DNA from: Phyllobacterium bourgognense
GTDB lineage: Bacteria > Pseudomonadota > Alphaproteobacteria > Rhizobiales > Rhizobiaceae
Reading direction: 5' to 3'
Assembly (NCBI RefSeq): GCF_003337575.1
Contig: NZ_QPJM01000007.1
Span: forward strand, 62,001-126,000
DNA length: 64,000 nt
How positions within the stretch are numbered: position 1 is the stretch's first letter; each line of letters starts with the position of its first letter. The notes under the pieces are model-generated. The model did not search any database, was not told the origin of the DNA, and saw only the letters and a program-made list of their open reading frames with translations. The position numbers were made by a program, and so were the translations under genes. Below are positions 26,494 to 35,787 of this stretch, piece after piece.

Positions 26494-27213
26494 ATGGAAT
26501 CCGTACCCCATATCGCAGTAGTCGACGATCACCGGGATATCCGCGACCTTGTTGGCAAATATCTCTCTCAGCAAGGATATCGCATCAGCGTGGCTGAAAG
26601 CGGGTCCGCACTGAGACGGCTGCTCGAACGCAACGCCCCGGACCTTATCATTCTTGATATAATGATGCCCGGGGAAGACGGCTTGTCCGTTTGCCGGCAG
26701 TTGCGGCGTTCGACGGAGCTGCCGATTATTTTCCTGACTGCCATGGCCGACGACACCGACCGCATTATCGGTCTGGAGCTTGGAGCCGACGACTATCTCA
26801 TCAAGCCCTTTAATCCACGTGAGCTGCTCGCACGGATCAGGGCAGTCTTGCGGCGGGTCAATAGCCTGCCGCCACAGCGCGAAATGCCCAAGGCAAAGAC
26901 GATCAGTTTCGAGCGCTGGAGTCTGGATGTCGGTCGCCGGGAACTGCTTGGGGGGGACGGCGTCGGCGTCCCGCTCAGTACGGCGGAATTTCGGCTACTA
27001 AAGGCCTTTCTCGAACATCCCGGAATGGTGCTCAGCCGCGATCAGCTCATGGACCTGACCGTCGGTCGCAGCGCCGATTCATTCGACCGGAGCATAGACA
27101 ACCAGGTCAGCCGGTTGCGCAAGAAAGTCGAGGTCGATCCTAAGAACCCTTCAATTATCAAGACACACTGGGGCGGTGGCTATAGTCTTTGCGCAGAGGT
27201 GGAGCGGGCATGA
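26494..27213 (+). CDS. OmpR-family response regulator
   Basis: The 239-residue protein has a receiver domain (~residues 5-118; acidic pair 'VVDDH', phosphoacceptor Asp in 'LIILDIMMPGEDG', Lys in 'LIKPFNPREL'). An OmpR/PhoB winged-helix domain follows (~135-235; 'AEFRLLKAFLEHPGMVLSRDQLMDLTVGRSADSFDRSIDNQVSRLRKK'). Its stop overlaps the kinase start (ATGA). It is divergent from the paoABC region and is a paralogue of the second regulator at 58292. Control of the pao operon is a reasonable inference from position only. Confidence 0.92.
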   Translation: MESVPHIAVVDDHRDIRDLVGKYLSQQGYRISVAESGSALRRLLERNAPDLIILDIMMPGEDGLSVCRQLRRSTELPIIFLTAMADDTDRIIGLELGADDYLIKPFNPRELLARIRAVLRRVNSLPPQREMPKAKTISFERWSLDVGRRELLGGDGVGVPLSTAEFRLLKAFLEHPGMVLSRDQLMDLTVGRSADSFDRSIDNQVSRLRKKVEVDPKNPSIIKTHWGGGYSLCAEVERA

Positions 27214-28652
27214 AACGGTGGTGGAAGCGCAGTCTTGCCGCACAATTCATAGGCTTGATGCTGCTCGCGCTCGCGCTTTCCCAGGCACTCAGTTTCTTCG
27301 TTTCGTGGGACGAGCGGGGTAAAGCACTGCAGGCGGCCGCGAAGGCAGAGTTTTTCAGCCGAACGGCTTCCCTTGCGACGTTGCTCGAAACCATACCAAC
27401 GACGTTTCGCAACGATGTCCTGGATGCGAGCGGCACAGGCTACAGCCGGTTCTGGCTATCCTCTCAAGCGCCGGTGGACGCAAACGCGTGGCGTCGCGAG
27501 GCATGGGCGCAACTGTCAAAACCCATGCCAAATCTAAAAGCCTTGAAGTTCAAAATGCCCGGAGCAGCGACATCAACCGCCGCAGAAACCGCGCGGCCCG
27601 AACCCTCGCCCTTCCAGGCGCTGGCTGCGCAATCCGATTCATGGACCACGCTTGGTCCGCATGTCTGGACGATACCGCAGCCAGCAAAATTCATCTATCT
27701 CGGCCATTCAAACGGAATGGGGCTAACCGTTGAATTGAGCGATGGCACCTGGCTGAACACGGCCTACGCCAAATCGGTTCCAAATTCCATCTGGAACGTC
27801 CAGACCCTGTCGTCCCTTGCTATAACAGCTGCAATTCTTTCGCTGATCGGTGTCATCGTGGCCAGGCAGATCGCAAGTCCGATGCGCCGACTTGCCATGG
27901 CAGCCGAAGCTCTGGGGCGAGGCGAAAGCATACAACCGCTTCCCGAAGCAGGACCCGACGATATCCGCCAGACGGCTGAAGCATTCAATCGTATGCAGGG
28001 CCGCTTGCATCGCTTTGTCGAGGACCGAACCCGGATGCTGGCCGCCATTGGTCACGATCTGCGAACGCCGCTGACATCGCTCCGCCTGAGGGCGGAGTTT
28101 GTCACGGAACCGGACGTGCAACAGAAGATGCTTGCGACCATAGACGAGATACAAACGATGACGGAAGCGGCCCTGGCGTTTGCACGGGAGGAAGGCACGG
28201 TTGAGAACACACGTGCCATGAATATCTCCGCCCTGGTCGAGAGCATTTGCGACGACATGGCGGAGCTCGGTCAGGACGTCAAGTTTCTTGAAGGCGAGAA
28301 TATCGTTTACCGATGCCGGCCCGACGCTCTGCGGCGTGCCTTCCGCAACTTAATCGAAAATGCTGTCCGCTATGGCGAAAGGGCGCGCGTCAGCGTCGAA
28401 AAGCGGCACGAGGGCATCGACATCACTATCGAGGACGATGGTCCAGGCATACCTGAAACCGCATTCGAAGACGTATTCGCTCCGTTTTTCCGCCTGGAGC
28501 AATCCCGCAACCGGGAAACCGGCGGGGTCGGTCTAGGCTTGTCGATTGCCCGGGCAATCATTCACCACCACGGGGGGGAAATCGCGCTTAACAATAGCGG
28601 TAGCGGATTCAGAGTGGTTGTCGCACTTCCCGCTGCTCCACGAATTTCCTGA
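27210..28652 (+). CDS. Sensor histidine kinase
   Basis: The 480-residue kinase has a first membrane helix at ~10-30, a periplasmic loop of about 160 residues, and a second helix at ~200-222. A HAMP domain ('RQIASPMRRLAMAAEALGRGE'), H-box 'AAIGHDLRTPLTSLRLRAEF' and HATPase boxes (NLIENAVRYG, DDGPGIP, GVGLGLSIARAI) follow. The periplasmic loop is Ala/Pro-rich with no recognisable ligand domain. It is coupled to the preceding regulator by a 4-base overlap. Confidence 0.92.
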   Translation: MKRWWKRSLAAQFIGLMLLALALSQALSFFVSWDERGKALQAAAKAEFFSRTASLATLLETIPTTFRNDVLDASGTGYSRFWLSSQAPVDANAWRREAWAQLSKPMPNLKALKFKMPGAATSTAAETARPEPSPFQALAAQSDSWTTLGPHVWTIPQPAKFIYLGHSNGMGLTVELSDGTWLNTAYAKSVPNSIWNVQTLSSLAITAAILSLIGVIVARQIASPMRRLAMAAEALGRGESIQPLPEAGPDDIRQTAEAFNRMQGRLHRFVEDRTRMLAAIGHDLRTPLTSLRLRAEFVTEPDVQQKMLATIDEIQTMTEAALAFAREEGTVENTRAMNISALVESICDDMAELGQDVKFLEGENIVYRCRPDALRRAFRNLIENAVRYGERARVSVEKRHEGIDITIEDDGPGIPETAFEDVFAPFFRLEQSRNRETGGVGLGLSIARAIIHHHGGEIALNNSGSGFRVVVALPAAPRIS

Positions 28653-28797
28653 AATATATGTATCGAAATGTAGCAAGGTACCCAATCGTTACGGGTAGGG
28701 TCAAAAACGGGTGTCTTCCGGCAAACCTCTGCGACATCTCGCGCGCAATATAGATCTTATGAAAGTCTCTTGCGCGTTCACAAACGAGGATGTCAAA

Positions 28798-29442
28798 ATG
28801 TTACGCGTCGAAAATCTCGCTAGCCGCAGCAATTATCCGATCGCTTTCGAAATGGATGACAACCGCGATGCGAAACTGGTTTTCGCTTCTGTGGTTTTTG
28901 CAGATATCAAAGGCTTCACACGTTTTTGCCAGGCCGTCGATTTACCCACGGCATTCCACACTCTTTCAGCATTTCATCGGCGAATGACACAGGTCGTCTC
29001 AGCGTTTTCTGCGACTGTGATAACGAACACCGGTGACGAAGTCATGGCGGCGTGGTGCGGCACGCCCTCCTTTGTATCCTCGAAGGCGCTCCGATGCGGA
29101 TTTGCAATGCTTGAGTCAGTGGAGGCCTGGAACCGCGAGGATAGTTCCGTTGGACCGGATTTGAATATTGGTGTGGGCATTCATGCCGGGCCGGTTGTTC
29201 TGGGTCAAATCCCGGGTTTGTCTGAAAGTCGAATGAGCGTGTTCGGCGATACGGTAAATACTGCCAGCCGCCTCGAGCAAATGACGAGAGCCTATTCAAC
29301 TGATCTGATTGCTTCCGACGAACTGGTGCGGCTGGCATCCGCAATCACACCAGCAGAAAATGGAGCCAATCGCCTTCATTCAGCGATAACCGCAAAGGTT
29401 CGCGATCGGGCCGGATTGCTTTCAATCCGCATCTCCAGGTGA
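28798..29442 (+). CDS. Class III adenylate/guanylate cyclase, catalytic domain only
   Basis: The ATG at 28798, behind GAGGA, gives 214 residues; a GTG at 28711 and an ATG at 28759 are weaker. The protein is one cyclase homology domain: 'VVFADIKGFTRF' (first metal Asp), 'VITNTGDEVMAAW' (second metal Asp) and 'VFGDTVNTASRLEQMTRAY' (transition-state Asn/Arg region). It lacks sensor or membrane domains, so activity is probably set by expression level or a partner. It follows the histidine kinase gene by 145 bases on the same strand but is probably a separate unit. Confidence 0.85.
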   Translation: MLRVENLASRSNYPIAFEMDDNRDAKLVFASVVFADIKGFTRFCQAVDLPTAFHTLSAFHRRMTQVVSAFSATVITNTGDEVMAAWCGTPSFVSSKALRCGFAMLESVEAWNREDSSVGPDLNIGVGIHAGPVVLGQIPGLSESRMSVFGDTVNTASRLEQMTRAYSTDLIASDELVRLASAITPAENGANRLHSAITAKVRDRAGLLSIRISR

Positions 29443-29475
29443 AGTCCTACGTCGCCTCACCCAAGTCGCCGGCAA

Positions 29476-30420
29476 CTAGTCTACGGGCAGCTTGCGCGCG
29501 TGCCAATCGCTTCGCGGTACCGGGTTGCCAATCCCGAAACTGAAGGAAACAACTTCCATCGCTGCCGCATCGACCTGGCATTTGAAGTCCAGATTGTACC
29601 AGTTGGACCTGTTGCGAAATGCCCCCTCCCGGGAACTCAATGTACCGCTCGCGATGGTTCGGCCGGAGGGGCTATATGCCAGCAAGTCGGCCTCAGGCCT
29701 TTGGTTGCGCACCTGTTGCATTGCCTCACTGCCGCATAATTGCAATATCCGCTGATTTCGGGGCAGATTCCCTATAGCCTGTCTCACCCTCGGGTCCGAC
29801 AAGGCATCAGGTGAAAACAGTTTCTTCGCTTGGGTAAGTCTAAGCGGCTTTTGCTTGCTGCTTTTCGGCTCCGCCGGCTTCTTCTCTGCAGGTGCCTTCT
29901 CACTTTGCGCTGCCGCTTTTGCATCCGCTACCTGTTGCGCCGTAGGAGCTTCGTCCTTCCGCGGTACATCGCCCCTATCCGTCACGGGAACATCAAGTTT
30001 TGGCAGGTCCGGCTTGCTGACGGAGGCTGCCTTCTCTGCAGGCGGCTCCGTCACCGGCTTTGCCGGAGATGCGTCTGGCAGTGTTGAATCGGCGCTTTTA
30101 GGCGCCTCTTGCTCTTGGGGAGTCGGCTGGGGCTCAGTCACCTTCTCGTCGGTTTTGGCCATAGCGGATTCGAATGCCTGGGCCGCCGCGGGCGGAGATG
30201 GCGGCGGCGCCGGTTGCGGCTTGCTCTCGGCTGGCTTGTTTTGTTTCTTCTCCGGCGGCTTGGGCGGCACCGGAGGCACGACCTCTACCTTGATAGCTTC
30301 TTCCGGTGGCTTCGGCAGCGCCTCGGACAGCCGGAACAGCAACAGAAATGCCACCGACAGATGCAGGGCAACAGACGCCAGTGCGCCCCATCCGCTCCAC
30401 GGCTTCTTATAGTGTTGCAT
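29476..30420 (-). CDS. DUF930 domain protein with TonB-like proline-rich stalk
   Basis: The 314-residue protein has one N-terminal membrane anchor (~13-33), then a long Pro/Lys/Glu/Ala-rich periplasmic stalk (~40-195), and a C-terminal DUF930 domain (~205-312; 'LFSPDALSDPRVRQAIGNLPRNQRILQLCGSEAMQQVR', with conserved Cys residues and 'WYNLDFKCQVD'). The stalk resembles TonB, but the C-terminal TonB domain and exbBD neighbours are absent, so it is not an energy transducer. DUF930 is typical of Hyphomicrobiales and has unknown function at the envelope. Confidence 0.82.
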   Translation of the reverse strand: MQHYKKPWSGWGALASVALHLSVAFLLLFRLSEALPKPPEEAIKVEVVPPVPPKPPEKKQNKPAESKPQPAPPPSPPAAAQAFESAMAKTDEKVTEPQPTPQEQEAPKSADSTLPDASPAKPVTEPPAEKAASVSKPDLPKLDVPVTDRGDVPRKDEAPTAQQVADAKAAAQSEKAPAEKKPAEPKSSKQKPLRLTQAKKLFSPDALSDPRVRQAIGNLPRNQRILQLCGSEAMQQVRNQRPEADLLAYSPSGRTIASGTLSSREGAFRNRSNWYNLDFKCQVDAAAMEVVSFSFGIGNPVPRSDWHARKLPVD

Positions 30421-30455
30421 TGCTCAGACGATACCGGACCCGCATCTTTGAAACT

Positions 30456-30731
30456 TAGAGCCTTTCATACCTAAATAGAAGCGTTCTGCCGGAGGGAATT
30501 CGCGGACAAGGTCGAGGGGTTTGGCGAGGCCGATGCCTTTCCATCGGACGATGCCGTAGCCCGAAGGATTTGGCCCGAATTCACCCGGCCCCTTCGGGTT
30601 TCCGACTGGCGGCCAACCACTTTGTCAGGCGGCGTCGGACGATGGAAAAACATCGGCCTCGCCACCTTCCGCGTGGCTTGTCTCGCCATCCGAGAAACAG
30701 AACTGTTTCTATTTAAGTATGAAAGGCTCTA
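30456..30731. repeat. 276-bp imperfect palindromic element with ~33-bp terminal inverted repeats
   Basis: The left end (TAGAGCCTTTCATACCTAAA, 30456 on) is repeated in reverse complement at the right end, ending at 30731, with only a few differences over about 33 bases. Inside, a second inverted pair ('GGCGAGGCCGATG', left near 30516, right near 30650) shows that the whole element is a long imperfect hairpin. It encodes no protein: frames across it are palindrome artefacts. It lies in the gap between DUF930 and terC, and is probably a non-autonomous element (MITE-like) or a large intergenic palindrome family. Confidence 0.75.
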
Positions 30732-30773
30732 GCTTTAGCAGGGTCGGCAACAAGGGCCGTAATCCAATAGTCG

Positions 30774-30806
30774 AATTGCCGGCGGCGCATTGCGCCGCCG
30801 GCAATT
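30774..30806 (-). terminator. Perfect 16-bp hairpin after terC
   Basis: AATTGCCGGCGGCGCA pairs with its exact complement across a single unpaired base. It lies four bases past the terC stop codon and is a strong transcription terminator. Confidence 0.85.
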
Positions 30807-30809
30807 CAA

Positions 30810-31463
30810 TCAGACGCTCGCGTATGCGAAGACCTCATTGGCTCCGCGATAGATCATCTCCAGTGACACGTAGAGAATGATCAGAAGACCGACATAGGCG
30901 ATCCAGCGGTGACGCTGGAGCAGGCGCGCAATGAAGCTTGCGGCAATACCCATGAGCGCGATCGACAGGATCAAGCCAAAAACAAGGATTTCAATGTGAT
31001 CGCGCGCCGCGCCGGCCACAGCCAGCACATTGTCGAGCGACATCGAAACGTCTGCGATGACGATCTGCCATGCAGCTTGCGCGAAAGTCTTGCGCGGAGC
31101 ACCCGCAGCTATTTGCCCGTCACCATCGATATCCCCCCGTAGCAGTGCCTCATTGGCTTCGGTCTCTTCAGCATGGCTGGTGCGAAGCTCTCGCCACATT
31201 TTCCAGCAAACCCAAAGCAGGAGGATACCGCCCGCAAGCAAGAGACCGATGATCTGCAGCAGCTGGGTGGTGGCGATGGCAAAGACGATGCGAAGCACCG
31301 TGGCTGCGATAATACCGAGGAGAATGGCTTTGGCACGCTGATCCTTGGGCAGACCAGCCGCGGCCAAGCCGATAACGATTGCGTTGTCGCCAGCCAGGAC
31401 CAGATCCATCATGATGACCTGGAGAAGGGCTGAAAGTGCGCTGGCACTGAGAAGTTCGCTCAT
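30810..31463 (-). CDS. TerC family integral membrane protein (YjbE type)
   Basis: The 217-residue protein has six or seven helices. The paired TerC motifs are 'IMMDLVLAGDNAIVIGLAAAGLP' and, in the second half, 'VIADVSMSLDNVLAVAGAA'. The conserved Asp-Asn pairs lie in the membrane and are thought to bind metal. TerC relatives export Mn2+ or load metals onto exported proteins. A charged loop (~92-125) lies between the halves. The start is at 31463, and a terminator hairpin follows. Confidence 0.88.
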   Translation of the reverse strand: MSELLSASALSALLQVIMMDLVLAGDNAIVIGLAAAGLPKDQRAKAILLGIIAATVLRIVFAIATTQLLQIIGLLLAGGILLLWVCWKMWRELRTSHAEETEANEALLRGDIDGDGQIAAGAPRKTFAQAAWQIVIADVSMSLDNVLAVAGAARDHIEILVFGLILSIALMGIAASFIARLLQRHRWIAYVGLLIILYVSLEMIYRGANEVFAYASV

Positions 31464-31835
31464 GTGGTACCCGTTTTCAATAATTGGGGGCGCCCAAATT
31501 CCATGAAATATCCGAAATCACAAAGCAACGGCAATCTGCACTTTCGTTTGGAATGCGGACTGAACTGTGAAAAATTACGGTCGATTGTATTCCAGGAAAC
31601 CAGGCCATCCAGTTGAACACTCAGTCCGACATCGCAGTTCCATGAACTGCCAGAGGGGCCCGGCCTGATGCGTCATTCCTATTCGAATCGCGCCTCGAAC
31701 TCAAGGGGGCAATATCCGGATTCGATCCGAAGTCCCCAAACACAGCATGCGCTTGGCCGCAATGAGCGACTTTTCGTCCGCTGGACCAGTACCGGCGATG
31801 CCGTTAGGTTCTGCCTGCAATCGAGAGGGAAGCAC
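31464..31835. other. 372-base divergent intergenic region between terC and fae
   Basis: No coding signal. GAGAGGGA gives the fae ribosome site. The terC side is A/T-rich. I looked for a manganese (yybP-ykoY) riboswitch upstream of terC and saw no matching consensus. Confidence 0.4.
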
Positions 31836-32375
31836 ATGACTGATATTTGGTTTCGTACGGGTGAAGCAACGGTTTTGGCTGCAGAGGGTCAGGTGACCGA
31901 CGCCATGCCAGAGGTTGTCATCGGCTCGGTCAGGGGTCCGGTCGGGCAGGCATTTGCGTCGATGATGGGGCAGGTCAAGGGTCACACCCGCATGTTCGTG
32001 GTGCGGGATCTCAACCAGGCGGTACGGCCGGCCACGATGATGACCACCAAGGTCACCATCAAGAACATGGCATATGCGGAACTGCTTGGCGGGGTCGTAC
32101 AGGCGGCGATGGGCGATGCCATCGTCGACTGTCTCATCGAAGATATTCTCCCCCGCGATCAGGCCGATGAAATCTGCATGATCATCACCGTCTGGCTTGA
32201 TCCCCGCTGCGTCGACGACGAAAATCTCGACCACAAGGACCTTTACCGTACCAACTACGAAGCGACGAAGCTCGCAATTTCCCGGGCGATGACGGGGAGC
32301 CCCACGGTCGAAGAACTGATCGCCAACCGCAGGACCGTCAAACATTACGCGCTGGAAGGCATCATCGATTATTGA
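31836..32375 (+). CDS. fae: Formaldehyde-activating enzyme (Fae)
   Basis: The ATG at 31836 gives 179 residues, the normal Fae length. The sequence is strongly Fae-like throughout: 'FRTGEATVLAAEGQVTDAMP' at the start, 'GSVRGPVGQAFASMMGQVKGHTRMFVVRD' around the active-site His, and 'DLYRTNYEATKLAIGRA'-type and 'EELIANRRTVKHYALEG' ends (here AISRA). Fae condenses formaldehyde with tetrahydromethanopterin. None of the other H4MPT pathway genes (mch, fhc, mtdB) are in this window, so its partner enzymes or a stand-alone formaldehyde-sensing or detoxifying role remain open. Confidence 0.9.
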   Translation: MTDIWFRTGEATVLAAEGQVTDAMPEVVIGSVRGPVGQAFASMMGQVKGHTRMFVVRDLNQAVRPATMMTTKVTIKNMAYAELLGGVVQAAMGDAIVDCLIEDILPRDQADEICMIITVWLDPRCVDDENLDHKDLYRTNYEATKLAISRAMTGSPTVEELIANRRTVKHYALEGIIDY

Positions 32376-32407
32376 TCACCTGTTCGAATGCGGTAAATCC
32401 CGAACGG

Positions 32408-33358
32408 TCAATAGGTCACCGTCACGATGATTGTATCGCTGTAGAGTCCAGGCGTCGGTGTAGTCTGAGGCGGAATGCGTGCATAGACAGGCAAGTTTTG
32501 CGTCACACCACTCCCGGTACCGCCAAGCGTATTGGTGCCCGAAGTGTCTCCCCAAGGCAAGGCGCGTGCCACATCCCGGTAAAGACCATAGGTGATGAAT
32601 TCGGCGCCCTTGGTCATGCGTCTTGCTGTCGGTCCGGCATTCGCACCGCCCGGACCAAGCGCCACGACATATGGTGTGTTGGGTGAACAGTTGACCGCCA
32701 CCTGACCATTCTGGTCGATATTGGCGCTCAATACACCGCGATTGCCGAAATCGATATTCTGTGCCGACACCAGGCAATCCTTTACGGTCTGCAGGCTGAC
32801 GGTGAAGTTGGTGGTTCCTGATGCTCCCGAGAGATTGGCGCATCCTGCCCCGTCGTCAAAACGATAACGGAACGTCGTCTGGGCTCCGGAAAAGTTTGAT
32901 GAATAACTCCCGACCGGGGCCGTCGCCTGATTGGGGAAGATTTGCCCATACATTGTGACGGTTGTCGACCCGGAGCCCAGCACCGCGGGTATGTCGACAA
33001 AAAACTGCGGGGGTCTGGCGGGAAACGCCCACATCCATGATCCCCAGACGGTTTGCCGGGCCGAATCCTGGTAGAGTTGATAGTTGAGCGCTATCGGGCC
33101 GGTCATCAATCGCGCTGCTGAGGTTGCGCCGCCGGTGCCTGCATTGAGGTTGGGACAGATCAGGACACGGCGGAACAGACCGAGTGCCGCCGAACAATTT
33201 GCCGTGAGGCTTGTTGTCCCGTTGATTGCGGCGCCGGACAATGGGCTTCCGGAAAATATCATATTGGAGGTACTGAATGTGCAGGACTGGGCGTGGATTT
33301 GTGTAGGCAACATCTGCAGGCCAATGAACAGCAGAAAACCGGTCAGCAAACGTTTCAC
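32408..33358 (-). CDS. Spore coat U domain protein, probable pilus tip subunit
   Basis: GTG at 33358 overlaps the usher stop by four bases, so translation is coupled. The 316-residue protein has a signal peptide (1-24, ending 'IHAQS') and two tandem SCPU domains (~25-165 and ~180-316). The C-terminal one, with 'TPGLYSDTIIVTVTY', matches the family's donor-strand end. Two-domain subunits encoded last in Csu-type operons act as tip adhesins. Paired cysteines are present in both domains. Confidence 0.85.
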   Translation of the reverse strand: MKRLLTGFLLFIGLQMLPTQIHAQSCTFSTSNMIFSGSPLSGAAINGTTSLTANCSAALGLFRRVLICPNLNAGTGGATSAARLMTGPIALNYQLYQDSARQTVWGSWMWAFPARPPQFFVDIPAVLGSGSTTVTMYGQIFPNQATAPVGSYSSNFSGAQTTFRYRFDDGAGCANLSGASGTTNFTVSLQTVKDCLVSAQNIDFGNRGVLSANIDQNGQVAVNCSPNTPYVVALGPGGANAGPTARRMTKGAEFITYGLYRDVARALPWGDTSGTNTLGGTGSGVTQNLPVYARIPPQTTPTPGLYSDTIIVTVTY

Positions 33359-35787
33359 GAGCAAACCACACTCTTGATTTTGACCTGCGTTCCCTGCTTT
33401 GCCTGATACGGAAAACGCGCCCGGCAACTCTTGCCATCCTGGAGGTCGACAACAATGTCGTTCTGTGCTCCAAGCGCGGAAATATAGGCTTCGCCGTCAT
33501 ATCCGATCACAAATTCTTTTCCTGTCCTTTCCACATGGCCACGCAGGCCGGCGTCCAAGGCCTTACCGCTCGCATCAAGAAGCGTAACAAGTGCAGAAGC
33601 GGTCGTTTGTTCCACGTCGAAATTGATAACCACGCCGCTGCGATCTGCGGGCACAACCACGTTGCGCGTCGAGCCGACGCTTGCGTCGACGGGCAGATTT
33701 TTCGGATCGATGGCCACGATATTCGGCTCATACGATCTGAGATTTGGCACCAGTATCCGTCCGCTTCGGTTTGTACGCCCAACCGGGCGGTTCTCGAATG
33801 AAACGTCGATATCCGGCGCGCCGACATCCACGACCGCGAAGGCATCGTCTATGCGGTTGGTGGCAAAGACGCCTCCCGAAGCCACGGCAATCGCACCATC
33901 AACCTGCGCATTGGCGCGAACCGTATCGTTGAACTGCTGCACGCTGCCTTCGATCCTCGCATAGCGCGCCCGGTAACTCGCGGACGCAGAACGATCCGGG
34001 TTGCTGCCTTCGCTGGTTCTCAGGCGCCATCCATAGCTGCCCTCCTCTTGCCTCTCCGATTTCGCCACATCGATAAATCCCGCTGGTCCATCAGCGGTCT
34101 GCTCGTAACCTGTCGAAACATTGATGTCATTGTCGAACGGGATGGTCAGCCCTGCAAAGACACCGAAACTCTTGCTGTCTTCCAAGTCTGTGAAGGCAGT
34201 GGCATAGAATGAACTGCTCTTGAACAATGACTGGCTGAAGGACGCCCCTATGATCTTGCTGTCATCGCCTTTGTCGAGGTCGAGCTGCGTATAGGAGAAG
34301 TTCAGGTTGCTGCGATCGAATGGCCCCGGCGTTGACAGGGTGACCTGCGCCAGCGACCGCGGCACGCGTGGGCTGAAGACGGTGACGCCACTCGGATCAA
34401 AAATCGGATCGAGTTCATCGTCTGCGGACACAGAGGCGATGTCATCGTAGCTACCAAAAGCCTGTTGCAAGCGCGCGAACAAGGTGTAGTTGCCGTGCGT
34501 AACCTCTACAGAGCCGTTGACGATCATGCCGGTGTCGCCATCATGACTACTTCCAGCGGCAGCGACAGAGGCTACTCCATAGGCGCCTAGTGGAAACGCC
34601 GCCCCAATACCGCCGTTGAGTAGATCCACCCCGCCTTCGAAATGCCCTTCCAGCGTCAGCCAATTGGTGAGACCATAGCGGAAGGTGGCGACGCCCATCG
34701 GAGCACCGTCATAGTCGTTGGACTCGGTACCGTAGTTTCGGCGCGGAAAGCCGAGATCCGCAGAAAAATCGATCAGCCCTTTTTGCAGCAACAGGCTCGA
34801 CGAATAAAATGGCAGCGTCGTTCGCGTCTCGCGCCCCAACGTATCCCGCAGGACAATCTGCGCCTCGCCCTGTCCGGAGAAAACAGGAAAGTTTGTCACC
34901 TCGAATGGTCCGGAAGGCACTGCCCCGCTATACGTCCTGACATTCTGCGTATAGACCTCAAGTGTCGAGGGCACCGCCGCAGTGCCCGAAAGAATGGGCA
35001 CGGGCAACGTTACGAGATCTGGACGCAGGGAAAAATTGCGCTGCACCTGCATGCCGCCGAGAAAGACCGGCCGTGTCCACGGCAGGCCTCCCGAGATGAA
35101 ATCTCCGGCGCGGTAGGTGATCAGCCGTTCGGCATCGGAATAACTCCACGTGGTATTTAGCCTTTTCACTCCCTCGAGCTCGCCATCCGACATGTTTGCC
35201 GTAAAGGATTGATTCAGCGTTCCATAGGGGCTGAAGAACCGCGCATCGAACCCGCCGGAAATTCCCTGGAATGGTTTGACATTGCCATCCATGAGGTCAT
35301 TGCTGCCCGCGAAAAGCGAATAATTCAGCACGGCGCCATAACTCGACTGGGGTTTTTGCGCCTTGTCGTCCGTTGTTCCCTTGGGACTTATGTCAATGAC
35401 CTTCGCCGCACGAGCGCTGTCATCAATTGTGACGTAGAGCCGTTGCGTGGCTGCATCTATCCGATAGTCGAGACCAGGGACATCCTCGAGTCTTACGGAG
35501 CCGTTGGGCTCGCGAACCTTGGTGTCGGCCTTCAACCCGACTTCATGCAATTCCTGCGGTGTGGCCGACAGACCGCCATCGGCAAGTTGTCTGAAAGCTC
35601 CAATCATTTCAGTCGAGGTATCATTGATAAAAACCTCCAGATAAAAATCTCCCGCCTCAATGCTCTGAGATATGTTCTGATCAGGTATCGGTGGACCTTG
35701 GTTCTGGGCTCGACCAGATGAGAGCGTGCAGAGGCCCATGCAAAAAATCGCCAGCGCTCTACCGGCCGCTGATAGAAACATCGGCAT
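33355..35787 (-). CDS. Outer-membrane usher of the chaperone-usher pilus
   Basis: The 810-residue FimD/PapC-family protein has a signal peptide (~1-27). Its N-terminal chaperone-binding domain contains 'FYLEVFINDTSTEMIGAF', and a 24-strand barrel region (~200-650) with 'GAVPSGPFEVTNFPVFSGQGEAQIVLRDTLGRE' follows. C-terminal domains include 'NRSGRILVPNLRSYEPNIVAIDPKNLP'. This is the archaic sigma (Csu-type) group by its spore-coat-U partners. It overlaps the chaperone gene by 29 bases and the tip gene by four. Confidence 0.92.
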   Translation of the reverse strand: MPMFLSAAGRALAIFCMGLCTLSSGRAQNQGPPIPDQNISQSIEAGDFYLEVFINDTSTEMIGAFRQLADGGLSATPQELHEVGLKADTKVREPNGSVRLEDVPGLDYRIDAATQRLYVTIDDSARAAKVIDISPKGTTDDKAQKPQSSYGAVLNYSLFAGSNDLMDGNVKPFQGISGGFDARFFSPYGTLNQSFTANMSDGELEGVKRLNTTWSYSDAERLITYRAGDFISGGLPWTRPVFLGGMQVQRNFSLRPDLVTLPVPILSGTAAVPSTLEVYTQNVRTYSGAVPSGPFEVTNFPVFSGQGEAQIVLRDTLGRETRTTLPFYSSSLLLQKGLIDFSADLGFPRRNYGTESNDYDGAPMGVATFRYGLTNWLTLEGHFEGGVDLLNGGIGAAFPLGAYGVASVAAAGSSHDGDTGMIVNGSVEVTHGNYTLFARLQQAFGSYDDIASVSADDELDPIFDPSGVTVFSPRVPRSLAQVTLSTPGPFDRSNLNFSYTQLDLDKGDDSKIIGASFSQSLFKSSSFYATAFTDLEDSKSFGVFAGLTIPFDNDINVSTGYEQTADGPAGFIDVAKSERQEEGSYGWRLRTSEGSNPDRSASASYRARYARIEGSVQQFNDTVRANAQVDGAIAVASGGVFATNRIDDAFAVVDVGAPDIDVSFENRPVGRTNRSGRILVPNLRSYEPNIVAIDPKNLPVDASVGSTRNVVVPADRSGVVINFDVEQTTASALVTLLDASGKALDAGLRGHVERTGKEFVIGYDGEAYISALGAQNDIVVDLQDGKSCRARFPYQAKQGTQVKIKSVVCS

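Noticed and set aside
29476-30420. TonB energy transducer
   Set aside because: The proline-rich stalk is TonB-like but the C-terminal domain is DUF930, and exbB/exbD are absent.
30471-30689. Possible 72-residue gene in the intergenic palindrome
   Set aside because: The frame is created by the long inverted repeat itself; there is no ribosome site and no protein-like composition.
31464-31560. Manganese riboswitch upstream of terC
   Set aside because: I looked for the yybP-ykoY consensus in the leader and did not find it; only a short G/C palindrome is present.
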